Below, piece by piece: positions 1 to 8,585 of a DNA stretch of 37,173 bases (the first letter of the stretch is position 1; each line of letters begins with the position of its first letter). The stretch is from the NCBI GenBank assembly GCA_002811645.1, contig PDIP01000039.1, forward strand, positions 47,061 through 84,233, given 5' to 3'. Under the pieces are notes generated by a model, which was not told where the DNA came from, did no database searches, and worked only from the letters and a program-made list of their open reading frames with translations. The position numbers and the translations under genes are program-made. The stretch comes from Corallochytrium limacisporum (lineage: Eukaryota > Opisthokonta).

Positions 1-511
1 AATAGTCCTTTTTTGAGAGTAGCAGGGACTCTTCGTTTGAATCAGCTATTTAAATATTTGTGCATGATTGTTAAAAAGAGCAAAATATAATGAAATAGAA
101 TGGAATCAATATAAGTTATTATACAATCAAGATTAAAAAAGATCCTCGGGAGTCAAATTTTTCGGAGTTTTGACCCTAACATACCAGACAGAGGGTGGTA
201 CTGAATTGGCTGTTAGAGTGCGCATTCCGAGCGGCCTGCTTGCCGACCAACGGGAAGGGGGGGTGTCTCCACCAAAGGTTCATCCGGGGGTGGTGGCGTT
301 GGATTGGTCTGCGCACCGTTGGGCTCATCATTGGTGGTTTTGTCTGAGGTCTTTCGCTTCGCTGCAGCTTACGAAAGTTAATCATGTCTACGTGCTTGTA
401 GCCCTTGAATGGAAGAAGAAATTGATTTACAGGGCTATTAGAGACCTGATTGAGATCTGAGACCTTCCGGAATAATCCCTCCTCGGTAGCATCGAATATT
501 AGCTTAAAGAA
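1..511. other. intergenic/5' flank, no gene supported
   Basis: The first 160 bases are AT-rich. Bases 190-460 are more GC-balanced and open in several frames on both strands, but none of the translations resembles a known family, and the plus-strand frame has no ATG start. The stretch just before 512 is presumably the promoter and 5' UTR of the CCCH-RING gene. I see no tRNA or repeat. Confidence 0.5.
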
Positions 512-1345
512 ATGTTCAAGAAACGGAAAAGAGCAGGGACCGGTGGTCGTTCTCTGGTCTTAGACCACGAAGAAGATCCTGCCGCTGCAGTTGATGTTAC
601 GAAAGAGAAATCCGAAGTCAAGAAAGGCATCAATGCAGTCGACGGAGCCGTCAAAAAGGCAAAGCTTGAAGTAGAGACAGGATGTACTACCTCTTCACCT
701 GCTAAGGCGGAGCTCTCGGAGAAACAAAATTCAGTCGATTCTGCAGAAGAAGGATCAGATGAGAACGGAAAGGTTGTGAATGAAGATGACCATATGAAAG
801 AAATTTTGGCTGAAGAGAGGAAAAGGATTAAGGACACGGGACAGATCACGAATGAATATCGGGGACAAAGAGCGTACGTAACTTTCGGCAGTGAGGGTCC
901 CAAGACGGCCAAAAGGTCTGCACAACAAGAAAATAGTACTCTGCGAAGAATGGAATTTGTTGACCAACAGAAGATTATCTGCAAGGATTTCAAGGAGACG
1001 GGATTTTGCGGTTTTGGTGACACTTGCCAATTCTTGCACGATCGCACGGACCTTTCAAAGGGCATGAGCATTGATCGCAACTGGGATGTTACATCTAGAA
1101 CCAGAGCCAAGACTATCAGCGGTGAAATGGATGTTGCACCGTCTGTGTGTCCCTTGTGCCGTCGTTCATTCCTGCGACCCGTGGTGACCGCTTGTCAGCA
1201 TTATTTCTGTGAAGGATGCATTATAAAGCGTGCGACAGAATCTAGTAGGAATGCTGTCTGCCCGGTTTGCAAAAAATCTTTGAACCTAGTCTTCAATGAT
1301 GCTAGTAAAGTGATCAAAGCAGAGCATCAGCGAGATAAACCTTAA
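512..1345 (+). CDS. CWC24: CWC24/RNF113-like splicing factor with CCCH zinc finger and RING
   Basis: The 277-residue protein matches the RNF113A/Cwc24 family, an early spliceosome component that joins the Bact complex and carries an E3-type RING. It opens with the basic FKKRKRAGTGGR stretch seen near the N-terminus of the family. A charged, probably disordered region follows to about residue 100. The CCCH finger is C157-x8-C166-x5-C172-x3-H176, and the C3HC4 RING is C213, C216, C228, H230, C233, C236, C250 and C253. All zinc ligands are present. The order CCCH then RING, with about 35 residues between them, is diagnostic. The ATG at 512 is the first in frame. An AATAAA lies 53 nt after the stop. 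Its presence implies that splicing is retained despite the scarcity of introns here. The next gene converges 177 bp away. Confidence 0.93.
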   Translation: MFKKRKRAGTGGRSLVLDHEEDPAAAVDVTKEKSEVKKGINAVDGAVKKAKLEVETGCTTSSPAKAELSEKQNSVDSAEEGSDENGKVVNEDDHMKEILAEERKRIKDTGQITNEYRGQRAYVTFGSEGPKTAKRSAQQENSTLRRMEFVDQQKIICKDFKETGFCGFGDTCQFLHDRTDLSKGMSIDRNWDVTSRTRAKTISGEMDVAPSVCPLCRRSFLRPVVTACQHYFCEGCIIKRATESSRNAVCPVCKKSLNLVFNDASKVIKAEHQRDKP

Positions 1346-1397
1346 GGCGATGTACAAGTAAACTAAAGTGTAAAGAAGAAACTGCAATATAGCATTA

Positions 1398-1403
1398 AAT
1401 AAA
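1398..1403 (+). terminator. candidate poly(A) signal AATAAA of CWC24
   Basis: An exact AATAAA begins 53 nt after the stop codon at 1345, in an A/T-rich context before the convergent UBE2C stop at 1523. The spacing is the same as for FUN14 (AATAAA at 8426), which supports its use. Confidence 0.5.
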
Positions 1404-1522
1404 GAACGCATTTCAAACTCTGACTGTGATTATTGTATTGTGCATTTCTCCGTATGTCTGGCACAGACAATCTTGCAAGCTTGCCATATCAAGATATCTT
1501 GGGGCCTAATCACCAACGAATT

Positions 1523-2023
1523 TCACAGCGATTCTTTATGTTTGGCCAAGACCTGCTTCCTGAACTCGATCTGATCGGCCCACAGTCCAGCGGCCTGGTT
1601 GTTCAAAGGACTGTCATTGTTGGGATCACCCAACAGACTCTGGAGTGACATCAGAATGGTGCGTACGTCATAAAGAGCGCTCCATTTCTCTTTGAGAATG
1701 TCTAAGCAAATGTTTCCGTGCTGATCGACGTTGGGATGGAAGATTGGGGTCACGAACTTGACGGTAGGTGCTTTGTAAGGATATTCCTGAGTGAAAATAA
1801 TAGAGAGCTTGAATTTAAGTCCCTCATAAGCTGTCTCGGAGGCTCCTTCAATGGTTCCCGCCCATTTGAAGAGGTTGCCATCCTCAGGGAAAGCAGAGAT
1901 TCCCTTTTCACCGCAGGTCATCAATGTCATCAGTTCCTGCTGGAGTCGCTTTGTGACAGAGGTTCCTCCTGCCTTGTTTCCATTGGCTCTGGAAGGCGAC
2001 TGAGCAGTAGCTGCTGAAGACAT
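1523..2023 (-). CDS. UBE2C: Ubiquitin-conjugating enzyme E2 C (UbcH10-like)
   Basis: The 166-residue E2 matches UBE2C, the E2 that primes APC/C substrates in mitosis. Family-specific blocks are almost intact: [11 protein letters not shown] at the start of the core, [17 protein letters not shown], the HPN motif (residues 96-98), the catalytic Cys106 in [16 protein letters not shown], and [13 protein letters not shown], the equivalent of the region containing the human destruction box. The first 23 residues are Ser/Ala-rich and unstructured, like the human N-terminal extension. The open frame continues upstream to 2068 without an ATG, so the ATG at 2023 is chosen. It is convergent with CWC24 and divergent from SLY1 (1,229 bp). 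A TTTCGCGC site lies 461 bp upstream, which fits cell-cycle-regulated expression. Confidence 0.96.
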   Translation of the reverse strand: MSSAATAQSPSRANGNKAGGTSVTKRLQQELMTLMTCGEKGISAFPEDGNLFKWAGTIEGASETAYEGLKFKLSIIFTQEYPYKAPTVKFVTPIFHPNVDQHGNICLDILKEKWSALYDVRTILMSLQSLLGDPNNDSPLNNQAAGLWADQIEFRKQVLAKHKESL

Positions 2024-3252
2024 CTTTAAATCCTCTCGAAATCTAAGACTAAAACTAGTAATGTACAAACTACGCTGCCTGGAGTTCCCCCTGTGGTCCG
2101 CTACTATTGCAGTGAATCGCAGACATATCGTCAGCGTTTACAGATACATACCCTCTGAAATAGTGCTCCAGCTCGACAATATCCAAATTTTGAATTGATG
2201 TTCGTCGGCAAGGTAGAGTAAAGCACTTCATGATCACATTCTGCTTCCTCTCGTGACAAGCTATTCACACAAATCCCAGTAGCACCCACCTTCACCGCTC
2301 AGCAGTAGCGCAGGACACTGTGGCCCGGTCCCCCTCCCACCCAAGAGGGCCCAACACCTACCGACGGGTCTCCACAGCTTGCGATGTTTCCCCTCGTTCC
2401 CTCGCTATTGGGTCTCCACTCAGCACAGCTCACACATTTCACTTGGTCTCTCTCATTATTAAAATTCAATAGCAAATATTTTGCGCGCGAAATAAATAAG
2501 GGATAGTGGGTAGGGTAAATAGAGCGGAGTTGGTTCGTGGAAAAGATTGGTCCGGTTGGATCCGTTCCTCGCTAGTTCTTTCGCAGCGAGGGGCAAAGGA
2601 GTCCGCTCCATTTCTACCGACCCGTCACCAACGGTAACAGATAGGCTTTTGATGGCGATTCTGGAACATCTGCACTCCTCGCTACTACTCGGGAACAGAA
2701 AGGCGTTACATAATTTCATGGGAACGGATTGGGCAAAGTGGGCTTTCACCGATCTGTGCGAACCTCCGTTACAATATCCGCTCTGTGGTGACAGTAAATA
2801 AACTGAATGACCTAATATACTAATTATACGAATTAAGTACATTAGCATCCCCTCCCTTAATTTAATATACTCATGAATTCCGTCCCTGAACTAATCGCCT
2901 GGTGCTTCGTTTTTTATTTTGCTCGTCAGTGAGTTTTCTTCTGTGGACTGGCCGTGTTGTGGCAGCTGTACGTGACACAGCAGCCCCACGGGGCGTCCCG
3001 GTTGGGAGTGATCCAAAGTCCTCCACGTAGCAGTAGGTTTGGAATTAGAAACCCCACAGCAAGGACACATAGTTCGCCAAAAACAATTTGATGATGGTAC
3101 TACTTAAGCGACGCACTGTATCAGGATACCAGGCAATCATACTTTGTTGTACAGCTATAGCAAGTTTATGTTAATTGGAGCGGAATGTGTTGAAAATGCG
3201 GGCCACGTAGTTTGATTGCCATTGGGTTGAGGACTAGATAGCAATAAACACC
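2024..3252. other. divergent intergenic region between UBE2C and SLY1
   Basis: This 1.2-kb region should hold the promoters of both flanking genes. Visible items are C-rich blocks at about 2325-2350, the E2F-like site at 2485-2492, AT-rich DNA around 2810-2880, and a small hairpin-forming CTCGCT/AGCGAG pair near 2569-2591. Short frames at 2459-2848 and 2547-2801 overlap on opposite strands and match nothing I know. I see no RNA gene. Confidence 0.5.
2485..2492 (-). promoter_or_regulatory. E2F/DP-like site (TTTCGCGC on minus strand)
   Basis: The 8-mer reads GCGCGAAA on the plus strand, so TTTCGCGC on the minus strand, a perfect match to the E2F consensus TTTSSCGC. It lies 461 bp upstream of the UBE2C ATG. 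That E2F-like motifs control cell-cycle genes is known for animals and plants; use here is inferred. Confidence 0.35.
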
Positions 3253-5163
3253 ATGGAAAGATCGCCGAGTGGTAACCGACTGTTCCCAAATGGGGCTGGG
3301 GATAGTGGCGAACATACTGAAGGCATTCGTGAGAAGCAGAAACAGGCAGTCTTGCGGATGTTGAACTTGCACAAACCTATCAAGCACGGACAAGAACCTG
3401 TTTGGAAAGTACTCATTTTCGACCGTCAGGGACAGGATATTATTTCGCCATTGATCAAGGTGGGACAATTGCGTGAAATGGGAGTAACCCTGTATCTGCT
3501 GATTCATGGTGACCGGGAGCCAATCCCAGACGTACCTGCCGTATACTTCGTGCTACCCACTCACGAGAATCTACGTCGTATTGAGCAGGACATGAAGCAA
3601 AACATGTATGAAGCATACCATCTCAATTTCATTTCAAATTGTCCAAGAGCACAGCTAGAAGATCTTGCCAATTCTGCTGTAGAGGCGGACTCAGTGGCGC
3701 AGATTGCTGTTGTGTACGATCAGTACATCAATTTCTTGAGCTTGGAAGAAGACCTCTTTGTGCTTCGCCAGCAGCAACGGGAAGCCATCTCATACTATGC
3801 ACTGAACAACCCCGCTGCTAGTGACACGGATATTGTTTCGGGTATTGAACAGATCGTAGACTCCCTTTTTTCAGTGCTGGTCACAAGTGGCACCATCCCA
3901 ATCATTCGATGCCCCAAGGGAAGTGCAGCAGGCGATGTCGGTGAACGCCTATGCAAGAGACTGCATGATCACTTAAAGAACACCCGCGCAAATCTTTTTG
4001 CTGAAGCCATGTCAAGCATGGGAAACATTCAGAGGCCAGTTATGATCATTACCGATCGCGAAATGGACCTGGCGACCATGTTGCATCACACGTGGACATA
4101 TCAAGCGCTGGTCCATGATGTGCTTGATCTGAATTTGAACCGAGTTAATGTGGGAATCAAGATCGAGAATAATGTGACAAAGAAGAGTTACGACCTGGAC
4201 TCTGCATCAGATCCCTTCTGGAACAACAATAAGGGCAAACCGTTCCCGGAAGTGGCTGGGGAGATTGAGAGCGAGCTTAACGAGTACAAAAGCAAATCTG
4301 CACATATTACTGCTTTGAGCGGAGCCATGGGGAACCTCGACGATGCAGATGGCGGCTTTAGCAGTACACAGCAACTGACAAATGCCATCAGTGATCTGCC
4401 GCAGCTGACAGAATGGAAACGAAGAATTGACATGCACACAAATATCCTCTCAGCTCTGATCGAGTGCATCAAGGACCGGACCCTTGACACCTATTTTGAA
4501 TCGGAAGAAAAGCTGCTTGGCGGTGCAACCAACGTGCCCTTGGAATTTTTCGATGGCGGTACGCCGGAGGACCATGTACGTCTTTTGTGCATCTACTACA
4601 TCATGATGCAAGGGAATGTGGATCAGGCTGCCGTAGACCGATACATTGAACGTCTTCAGGATTCGGGCGCGGATCTTGCACCGTTCGAGTATTTGAAACA
4701 GATGCAGGAGATCAAGCGTATGACAGCTATGCCGTTGACAGATTCTCAGAATGTAGGAGGCGATGGAAGCAGTAGCTACTTCAGTAAGTTTACTTCGAAG
4801 CTAGTGGACCAAGGCAGTACCTTCCTCCAGAAGGGTGTGAAGAACATTTTGATGCCCGAGAAGGACCTGCCGTTGACCCGTCTGACGTCTGCAGTTATGA
4901 ACGGATCTCAGTCGATGAAGCAAGCAAATGACCTGCAGTACCTTGACCCCAGGGCACAGAATCCTGCTCAGGCGCACCGTGCCCGTAGCGCCCACAAGTC
5001 TGCAATGGTCTTTGTTGTGGGAAGTGGCAATTACGTGGAGTATCAGAATCTCATGAACTGGGCAAAGCATAATGAGCGTGATATTCGGTACGGCACCACT
5101 GAACTCCTGAACGCAAATCAGTTCATGAAGCAACTTGGTGCTCTCGGTCGACAGATTCAGTGA
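3253..5163 (+). CDS. SLY1: SLY1/SCFD1, Sec1/Munc18-family vesicle fusion protein
   Basis: The 636-residue protein aligns end to end with SCFD1/Sly1 (human about 642). This SM protein binds the Golgi syntaxin Sed5/STX5 and drives SNARE assembly in ER-Golgi traffic. Recognisable blocks include EPVWKVLIFDRQGQDIISP near residues 49-67, PIPDVPAVYFVLPT, IVDSLFSVLVTSGTIPIIRC, the domain 2-3 block LATMLHHTWTYQALVHDVLD, GTPEDHVRLLCIYYI, and the C-terminal FVVGSGNYVEYQNLMNW block. No gap or frameshift is visible. The ATG at 3253 lies in a good ACCATGG context. SFT2, another Sed5-linked Golgi gene, follows 372 bp downstream on the same strand. Confidence 0.96.
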   Translation: MERSPSGNRLFPNGAGDSGEHTEGIREKQKQAVLRMLNLHKPIKHGQEPVWKVLIFDRQGQDIISPLIKVGQLREMGVTLYLLIHGDREPIPDVPAVYFVLPTHENLRRIEQDMKQNMYEAYHLNFISNCPRAQLEDLANSAVEADSVAQIAVVYDQYINFLSLEEDLFVLRQQQREAISYYALNNPAASDTDIVSGIEQIVDSLFSVLVTSGTIPIIRCPKGSAAGDVGERLCKRLHDHLKNTRANLFAEAMSSMGNIQRPVMIITDREMDLATMLHHTWTYQALVHDVLDLNLNRVNVGIKIENNVTKKSYDLDSASDPFWNNNKGKPFPEVAGEIESELNEYKSKSAHITALSGAMGNLDDADGGFSSTQQLTNAISDLPQLTEWKRRIDMHTNILSALIECIKDRTLDTYFESEEKLLGGATNVPLEFFDGGTPEDHVRLLCIYYIMMQGNVDQAAVDRYIERLQDSGADLAPFEYLKQMQEIKRMTAMPLTDSQNVGGDGSSSYFSKFTSKLVDQGSTFLQKGVKNILMPEKDLPLTRLTSAVMNGSQSMKQANDLQYLDPRAQNPAQAHRARSAHKSAMVFVVGSGNYVEYQNLMNWAKHNERDIRYGTTELLNANQFMKQLGALGRQIQ

Positions 5164-5535
5164 ACGAAAAGGTGATGAATAGAAAAGAATTGCATTTAGA
5201 ACTAGATCCGTGACTCTCTCTGTGTATACCTGTCTTTTTCATAGAATATCAGTCGCCAACCCTTCCCGCCCCTATTTGGTGGGCGGAGTTCCTAATGGTT
5301 TATACCGGCAAAGGGCGGGAGATGCTTTGCAGTGCACTGGAACCACGCTACCGGCAGGTATTCAGCTGGGAAAAGCCACAACACTGATCTCGACCCACAG
5401 AGACTCTGAGAACACACCTTTTAAAGAAATGAGCAAGGGAATCCATGAGCTTGATATGAAAAGCAAATTCGAAATACTTAAAACCATTGGTGGAATCTGA
5501 GTGACAGCGAAGTTATCTGCGTCTGACGATTCACT
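5164..5535. other. intergenic region SLY1-SFT2 with clustered GC boxes
   Basis: The 372-bp gap holds three GC-box-like sequences within 55 bp: CCGCCC at 5266-5271, its inverse GGGCGG at 5281-5286, and GGGCGGGA at 5313-5320. They could form the SFT2 promoter. Open frames here (5210-5500) match no family. Confidence 0.4.
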
Positions 5536-6171
5536 ATGGAGAACATTTCAGCCTTTAATCAACAACAGCGGAACCAAGAGACCTCGCAGAGTAGCAGCTG
5601 GATTAGTATGGACTTCTTGGAACGTGGACAGTCAAGTTCGGGAACTACTGGAGACGTCACTCAAGATGACAGCTGGTGGGGCAAACTTGCAGGAACTGCG
5701 CCGCCCCCACAGGAGCAGAGCTTTCTGGATCGCCAATGTCTTTCGCTCTCACGATTCCAGCGCTTAGTTGCCTGTGTGGCCTTCCTTATCTTTAGTGCAA
5801 CGAGTTTTGGTGCTGCATTAGTAATGCTGCCTACAATGGTGTTGGCACCGCGCAAGTTTGTTCTGCTCTTCACGTTCGGTAGCTTGTTCGCAATGTGCTC
5901 CTTTGCTTTCTTGTACGGACCAACAGCATATATTAAGCATCTGATGGAAAAAGACAAACTTCCTTTTACGATCGCCTTCATTGTATCTTTAGTGGCAACC
6001 TTGTACTTTGCAATGGGCATGCAGAGCACTATCCTGACGCTCATATCCTCCGTTGTCGAGATCGGATCACTGACATTTTTTGTCATGAGCTATCTCCCTG
6101 GTGGCACAGCAGGTGCAAGGGCAATGTTCGGAACCGTTTTAGGCGCTCTCAAGCGCATGATGTTTGGCTGA
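5536..6171 (+). CDS. SFT2: SFT2-family Golgi membrane protein
   Basis: This 211-residue tetraspanning protein matches the SFT2/SFT2D family, which acts in endosome-to-Golgi retrograde fusion and interacts genetically with the Sed5 SNARE system in yeast. A polar cytosolic N-terminus (residues 1-70) precedes four hydrophobic helices at about 76-98, 106-127, 143-163 and 167-187. Family hallmarks are the PRKFVLLFTFGSL block, YGPTAYIKHL, KLPFTIAF, TLYFAM and the YLPGGTAG signature near residue 186. The N-terminus is longer than in many homologues and rich in Ser/Gln. The ATG at 5536 is the first in frame. It converges with PFDN5 (118 bp between stops). Its adjacency to SLY1 puts two genes of the Golgi SNARE machinery in tandem. 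Confidence 0.92.
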   Translation: MENISAFNQQQRNQETSQSSSWISMDFLERGQSSSGTTGDVTQDDSWWGKLAGTAPPPQEQSFLDRQCLSLSRFQRLVACVAFLIFSATSFGAALVMLPTMVLAPRKFVLLFTFGSLFAMCSFAFLYGPTAYIKHLMEKDKLPFTIAFIVSLVATLYFAMGMQSTILTLISSVVEIGSLTFFVMSYLPGGTAGARAMFGTVLGALKRMMFG

Positions 6172-6289
6172 AGAGGAGAAATAGATTCATTGGCATTAAA
6201 GAAACTACACACTTTATGATGTAAACATATACAGATCTCGCTATGGCTATGGGAGACCATTGAAATGATTAATTTCCACGACTAACCCT

Positions 6290-6751
6290 CTACTGCGCAG
6301 GTTGTTGCTGCTGTTGTTGTTGCATTGCCGCTGCTTTTTCCTGCAAGACCTGGTTAACAACAGTGATCTGCTCACCCTTTTGGTTGATAGTCTTTGCGAT
6401 CATTTCAATTTGCTGCTTTAGGTAGTCTAAACGACGGGTGTAGAATTCTGTGGCGTCTGACAAAGACTTTTCAAGGTAATAGCCAGTTCCCAGTTCGACC
6501 GTGACCTTGCTTGTATCCTTTATCTTGCCATTGATGTAGATCGAGCTTGTGAGGGGTATTAAGCTCTCCGAACCATTTGGTTTGTCCTTGATAAAATTGA
6601 TACTTTGCTTCGCGTGCTGCAGCCGAGCAGCAATGGATTGAAGCTGGCCCTCCGACTGCTGCAGATACTGCAGTTCTTGATCAAACTGCTGGCGCAGCTG
6701 CTGTAGCTGCGGAATCGCAAGCTGCATAAGATCTACTCCCTTGCCAGCCAT
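6290..6751 (-). CDS. PFDN5: Prefoldin subunit 5
   Basis: The 153-residue alpha-type prefoldin matches PFDN5 (human 154), part of the hexameric cytosolic chaperone that hands nascent actin and tubulin to CCT. The N-terminal coiled coil spans about residues 8-55 (many Gln/Leu heptads). The double beta-hairpin spans about 62-92 (SLIPLTSSIYINGKI, then VELGTGYYLEKS) and the C-terminal coil about 98-145. The tail ends in a run of seven Gln encoded by mixed CAA/CAG codons, then PAQ. The ATG at 6751 is unambiguous. It is tail-to-tail with SFT2 and shares a long divergent upstream region with FUN14. Confidence 0.95.
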   Translation of the reverse strand: MAGKGVDLMQLAIPQLQQLRQQFDQELQYLQQSEGQLQSIAARLQHAKQSINFIKDKPNGSESLIPLTSSIYINGKIKDTSKVTVELGTGYYLEKSLSDATEFYTRRLDYLKQQIEMIAKTINQKGEQITVVNQVLQEKAAAMQQQQQQQPAQ

Positions 6752-7898
6752 ACTGAATGTGCCGTGTGTTCAGTGTGTTCGGACTAAATCACTATCCTTT
6801 TCTGACGGTTCTGAACGCTCTGCATGACACAACTTCAAGTAGGTTTCCGTATCATCGTTTGCCTCTAGTCGTCCCGTTGTCACAATCTCAGTCCGGTGAA
6901 ACAGAGCAGAAAGTGTGGAACTGCACCGTAATGGCAGCGGATAGCTAATGGCGACCATGGTTCCGCGTCGCCAGTCCATGATTGCCCTCTTCTCCTGGCC
7001 TACCGTTGTGCAGGAATACAATTGGGTGGCCGCGCGCCACTCTGACCAGACAACACGCTGCGCTTCCTCAACCTAGTGCGGAAGGAGGGGAACCGTTTGG
7101 CTGGCTTTTTTGGTTTTCTCGGCCTCGAAGAGAAAACGACTGGAACGCTATACCAGCCTGAATAACACTGATGCCCCTATTTAAGTTAATTCAAAATAAT
7201 GATAATCCTTTATTTTTCCCCTTTTTCTTTGTGCTTCCCCTTTTGTTCCTGGTCGAGCCTCTGAGGAGTTTGCTGCGATGGCGAATTGCTTTTCCCTGGA
7301 CGCCCGCCTTGGCGGGAAATGGGTGTGAGGCCGCGGTTTGGCAAGGGAACGGGTGCGGGTGCGATCCCCAATTTGGACCCCTTTTCTACTTTTTTTTTTC
7401 CCCTTCTTTACCTGTTCTTTTTCTGGGTGATAGTTGTTGGGTGCAATTTTTGGCTTTGTGCTCTGTCTTGAGAATCTGTTGTGCTGCCAAGAGGCGTGCT
7501 GTTGTTCAGCCTGCCAGCCCGCCAGCCTGTGTGTGCTCCCAGCCACGGCCCGCTCTCTAGGCAGCCAAATCGAAATGAGGAACCACCGCCGGGGGGGGGG
7601 GAATTTGTGAAAGAAGGCGGGGAGCAAATCCATAGGAAACGAAAGGGGCTTCTTCCGGCTTGGCTCTTGCGTTTGCGGTGTGTGCGTGACGAAAGACAAG
7701 CGGGCACGGACCGCATCGATTCCTAGTCATCCGTTTCACACACACACACCATCTAACCGCGTAGGGAGGACCGGTTGGCACAGAGATCTAAGAGCAGGAG
7801 ACAGACACCAGAAGCACCCCTTGGCACTAGCACGCAGCCCTGTGCTGCTGCTGCGGCTAACGGCTGCACAGCTTCAACATGATTTGATTTAGAGAACA
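6752..7898. other. divergent intergenic region PFDN5-FUN14
   Basis: This 1.15-kb region is low-complexity in places: T-runs followed by CCCC near 7390, an 11-G run at 7591-7601 and a (CA)n repeat at 7737-7749. A perfect GGCGGGAAA (E2F-like TTTCCCGCC on the minus strand) sits at 7311-7319. Several overlapping frames on both strands between 7171 and 7790 are Pro/Arg/Phe-rich and match no family. I read them as shadows of biased composition. Confidence 0.5.
7311..7319 (-). promoter_or_regulatory. E2F-like site TTTCCCGCC
   Basis: GGCGGGAAA on the plus strand matches the TTTSSCGC consensus on the minus strand. It is 559 bp upstream of PFDN5 and 679 bp upstream of the FUN14 ATG. This is weak evidence on its own. 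Confidence 0.25.
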
Positions 7899-7904
7899 AT
7901 GAGC

Positions 7905-7962
7905 GTAAGCTACTTGAGGAAAGCTGCTGCTGTGATTCACAATCTTTGGTGTGTACACTTAG
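7905..7962 (+). other. candidate 58-nt intron at the 5' end of FUN14
   Basis: An upstream ATG at 7899 is followed after one codon by a consensus donor (AGC|GTAAGC at 7905). A pyrimidine-containing acceptor (ACACTTAG) ends at 7962, and a YTNAY-type branch site (TTCAC) lies at 7936-7940. Removing 7905-7962 joins ATG AGC in frame to TAC GAG AAC CTA and on to the ATG at 7999 without a stop. Unspliced, the same ATG opens a 35-codon frame that ends at 8006, overlapping the FUN14 start. Confidence 0.4.
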
Positions 7963-7998
7963 TACGAGAACCTAAAGAACGAACGATTAAATACAAAG

Positions 7999-8373
7999 AT
8001 GGTTGACAGGAAAGACAATGGTCCCAAAGATGTGGACGTCAAGAAGATGCTCGGCCCCCTTGCTGGCCAGCTCACCCTGGGTGTCGTTGCAGGATACTGC
8101 TCTGGCTACGCTCTGAAGACAATTGGAAAGGGTCTTGCCCTGATCTTTGGCATTTCCTTTATCAGTCTGCAACTTGCCCAGTATAAGGGGTACATCAAGG
8201 TCGAATGGAGCAAGATTAACGACAAGCTCAATCGCGAGCTGGACCGCACTGGTGATGGTCGCTTTGATCAGGATGACCTCAAGTACTACATCAAGCGTGG
8301 TCTGGAGATCCTTCAGTACAACTTGCCTGGCGGCAGCGGATTCGTTGCTGGTCTCATGTATGGAATGAGCTAG
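7999..8373 (+). CDS. FUN14-domain protein with an EF-hand-like loop
   Basis: The 124-residue protein belongs to the FUN14 family, whose animal member FUNDC1 is a mitochondrial outer-membrane mitophagy receptor. Membrane-associated segments are about residues 19-36 (Gly-rich LAGQLTLGVVAGYCSGYALK), 41-63 (GKGLALIFGISFISLQLAQYKGYI) and the C-terminal GSGFVAGLMYGMS. Between them, residues 82-93 form an EF-hand-like loop (D82, T84, D86, D93, sequence DRTGDGRFDQDD), which suggests calcium sensing. From the ATG at 7999 the protein lacks any N-terminal regulatory tail. A plausible spliced start at 7899 would add 14 residues beginning MSYENLKNERL and carrying a LIR-like YENL motif. AATAAA follows 53 nt after the stop. 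It converges with the K+ channel gene (212 bp). Confidence 0.87.
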   Translation: MVDRKDNGPKDVDVKKMLGPLAGQLTLGVVAGYCSGYALKTIGKGLALIFGISFISLQLAQYKGYIKVEWSKINDKLNRELDRTGDGRFDQDDLKYYIKRGLEILQYNLPGGSGFVAGLMYGMS

Positions 8374-8425
8374 ACGGAACGACCGCATAGTGAATCGCAG
8401 GTAGCTTAAGGATGACCGAGGTCAG

Positions 8426-8431
8426 AATAAA
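8426..8431 (+). terminator. candidate poly(A) signal AATAAA of FUN14
   Basis: An exact AATAAA begins 53 nt after the FUN14 stop (8373), inside the 212-bp gap to the convergent K+ channel stop. Confidence 0.5.
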
Positions 8432-8585
8432 GTTGTATCCAACAAAGCATCCATATCCAAATACATGCTTATCTCAAGCAATGAGTCATTCAAATATCAA
8501 CGGAATAAACTCGGTTCTACTGGTTGATTATATTCAATGCATATCGCGTACATGTGTGGGATTGTAAATACATCTAAGCAGCCTG

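Noticed and set aside
170-460. Possible small gene or terminal exon at the left edge
   Set aside because: The plus frame has no ATG. The minus-strand Pro/Thr-rich frame would need exons inside or beyond the CWC24 gene. No family match.
2459-2848. Candidate gene between UBE2C and SLY1
   Set aside because: Two opposite-strand frames overlap, neither resembles a protein family, and the DNA is AT-rich promoter-like sequence.
7181-7790. Several overlapping frames on both strands upstream of FUN14
   Set aside because: They are low-complexity, mutually overlapping, without domain similarity, and lie in an expected promoter.
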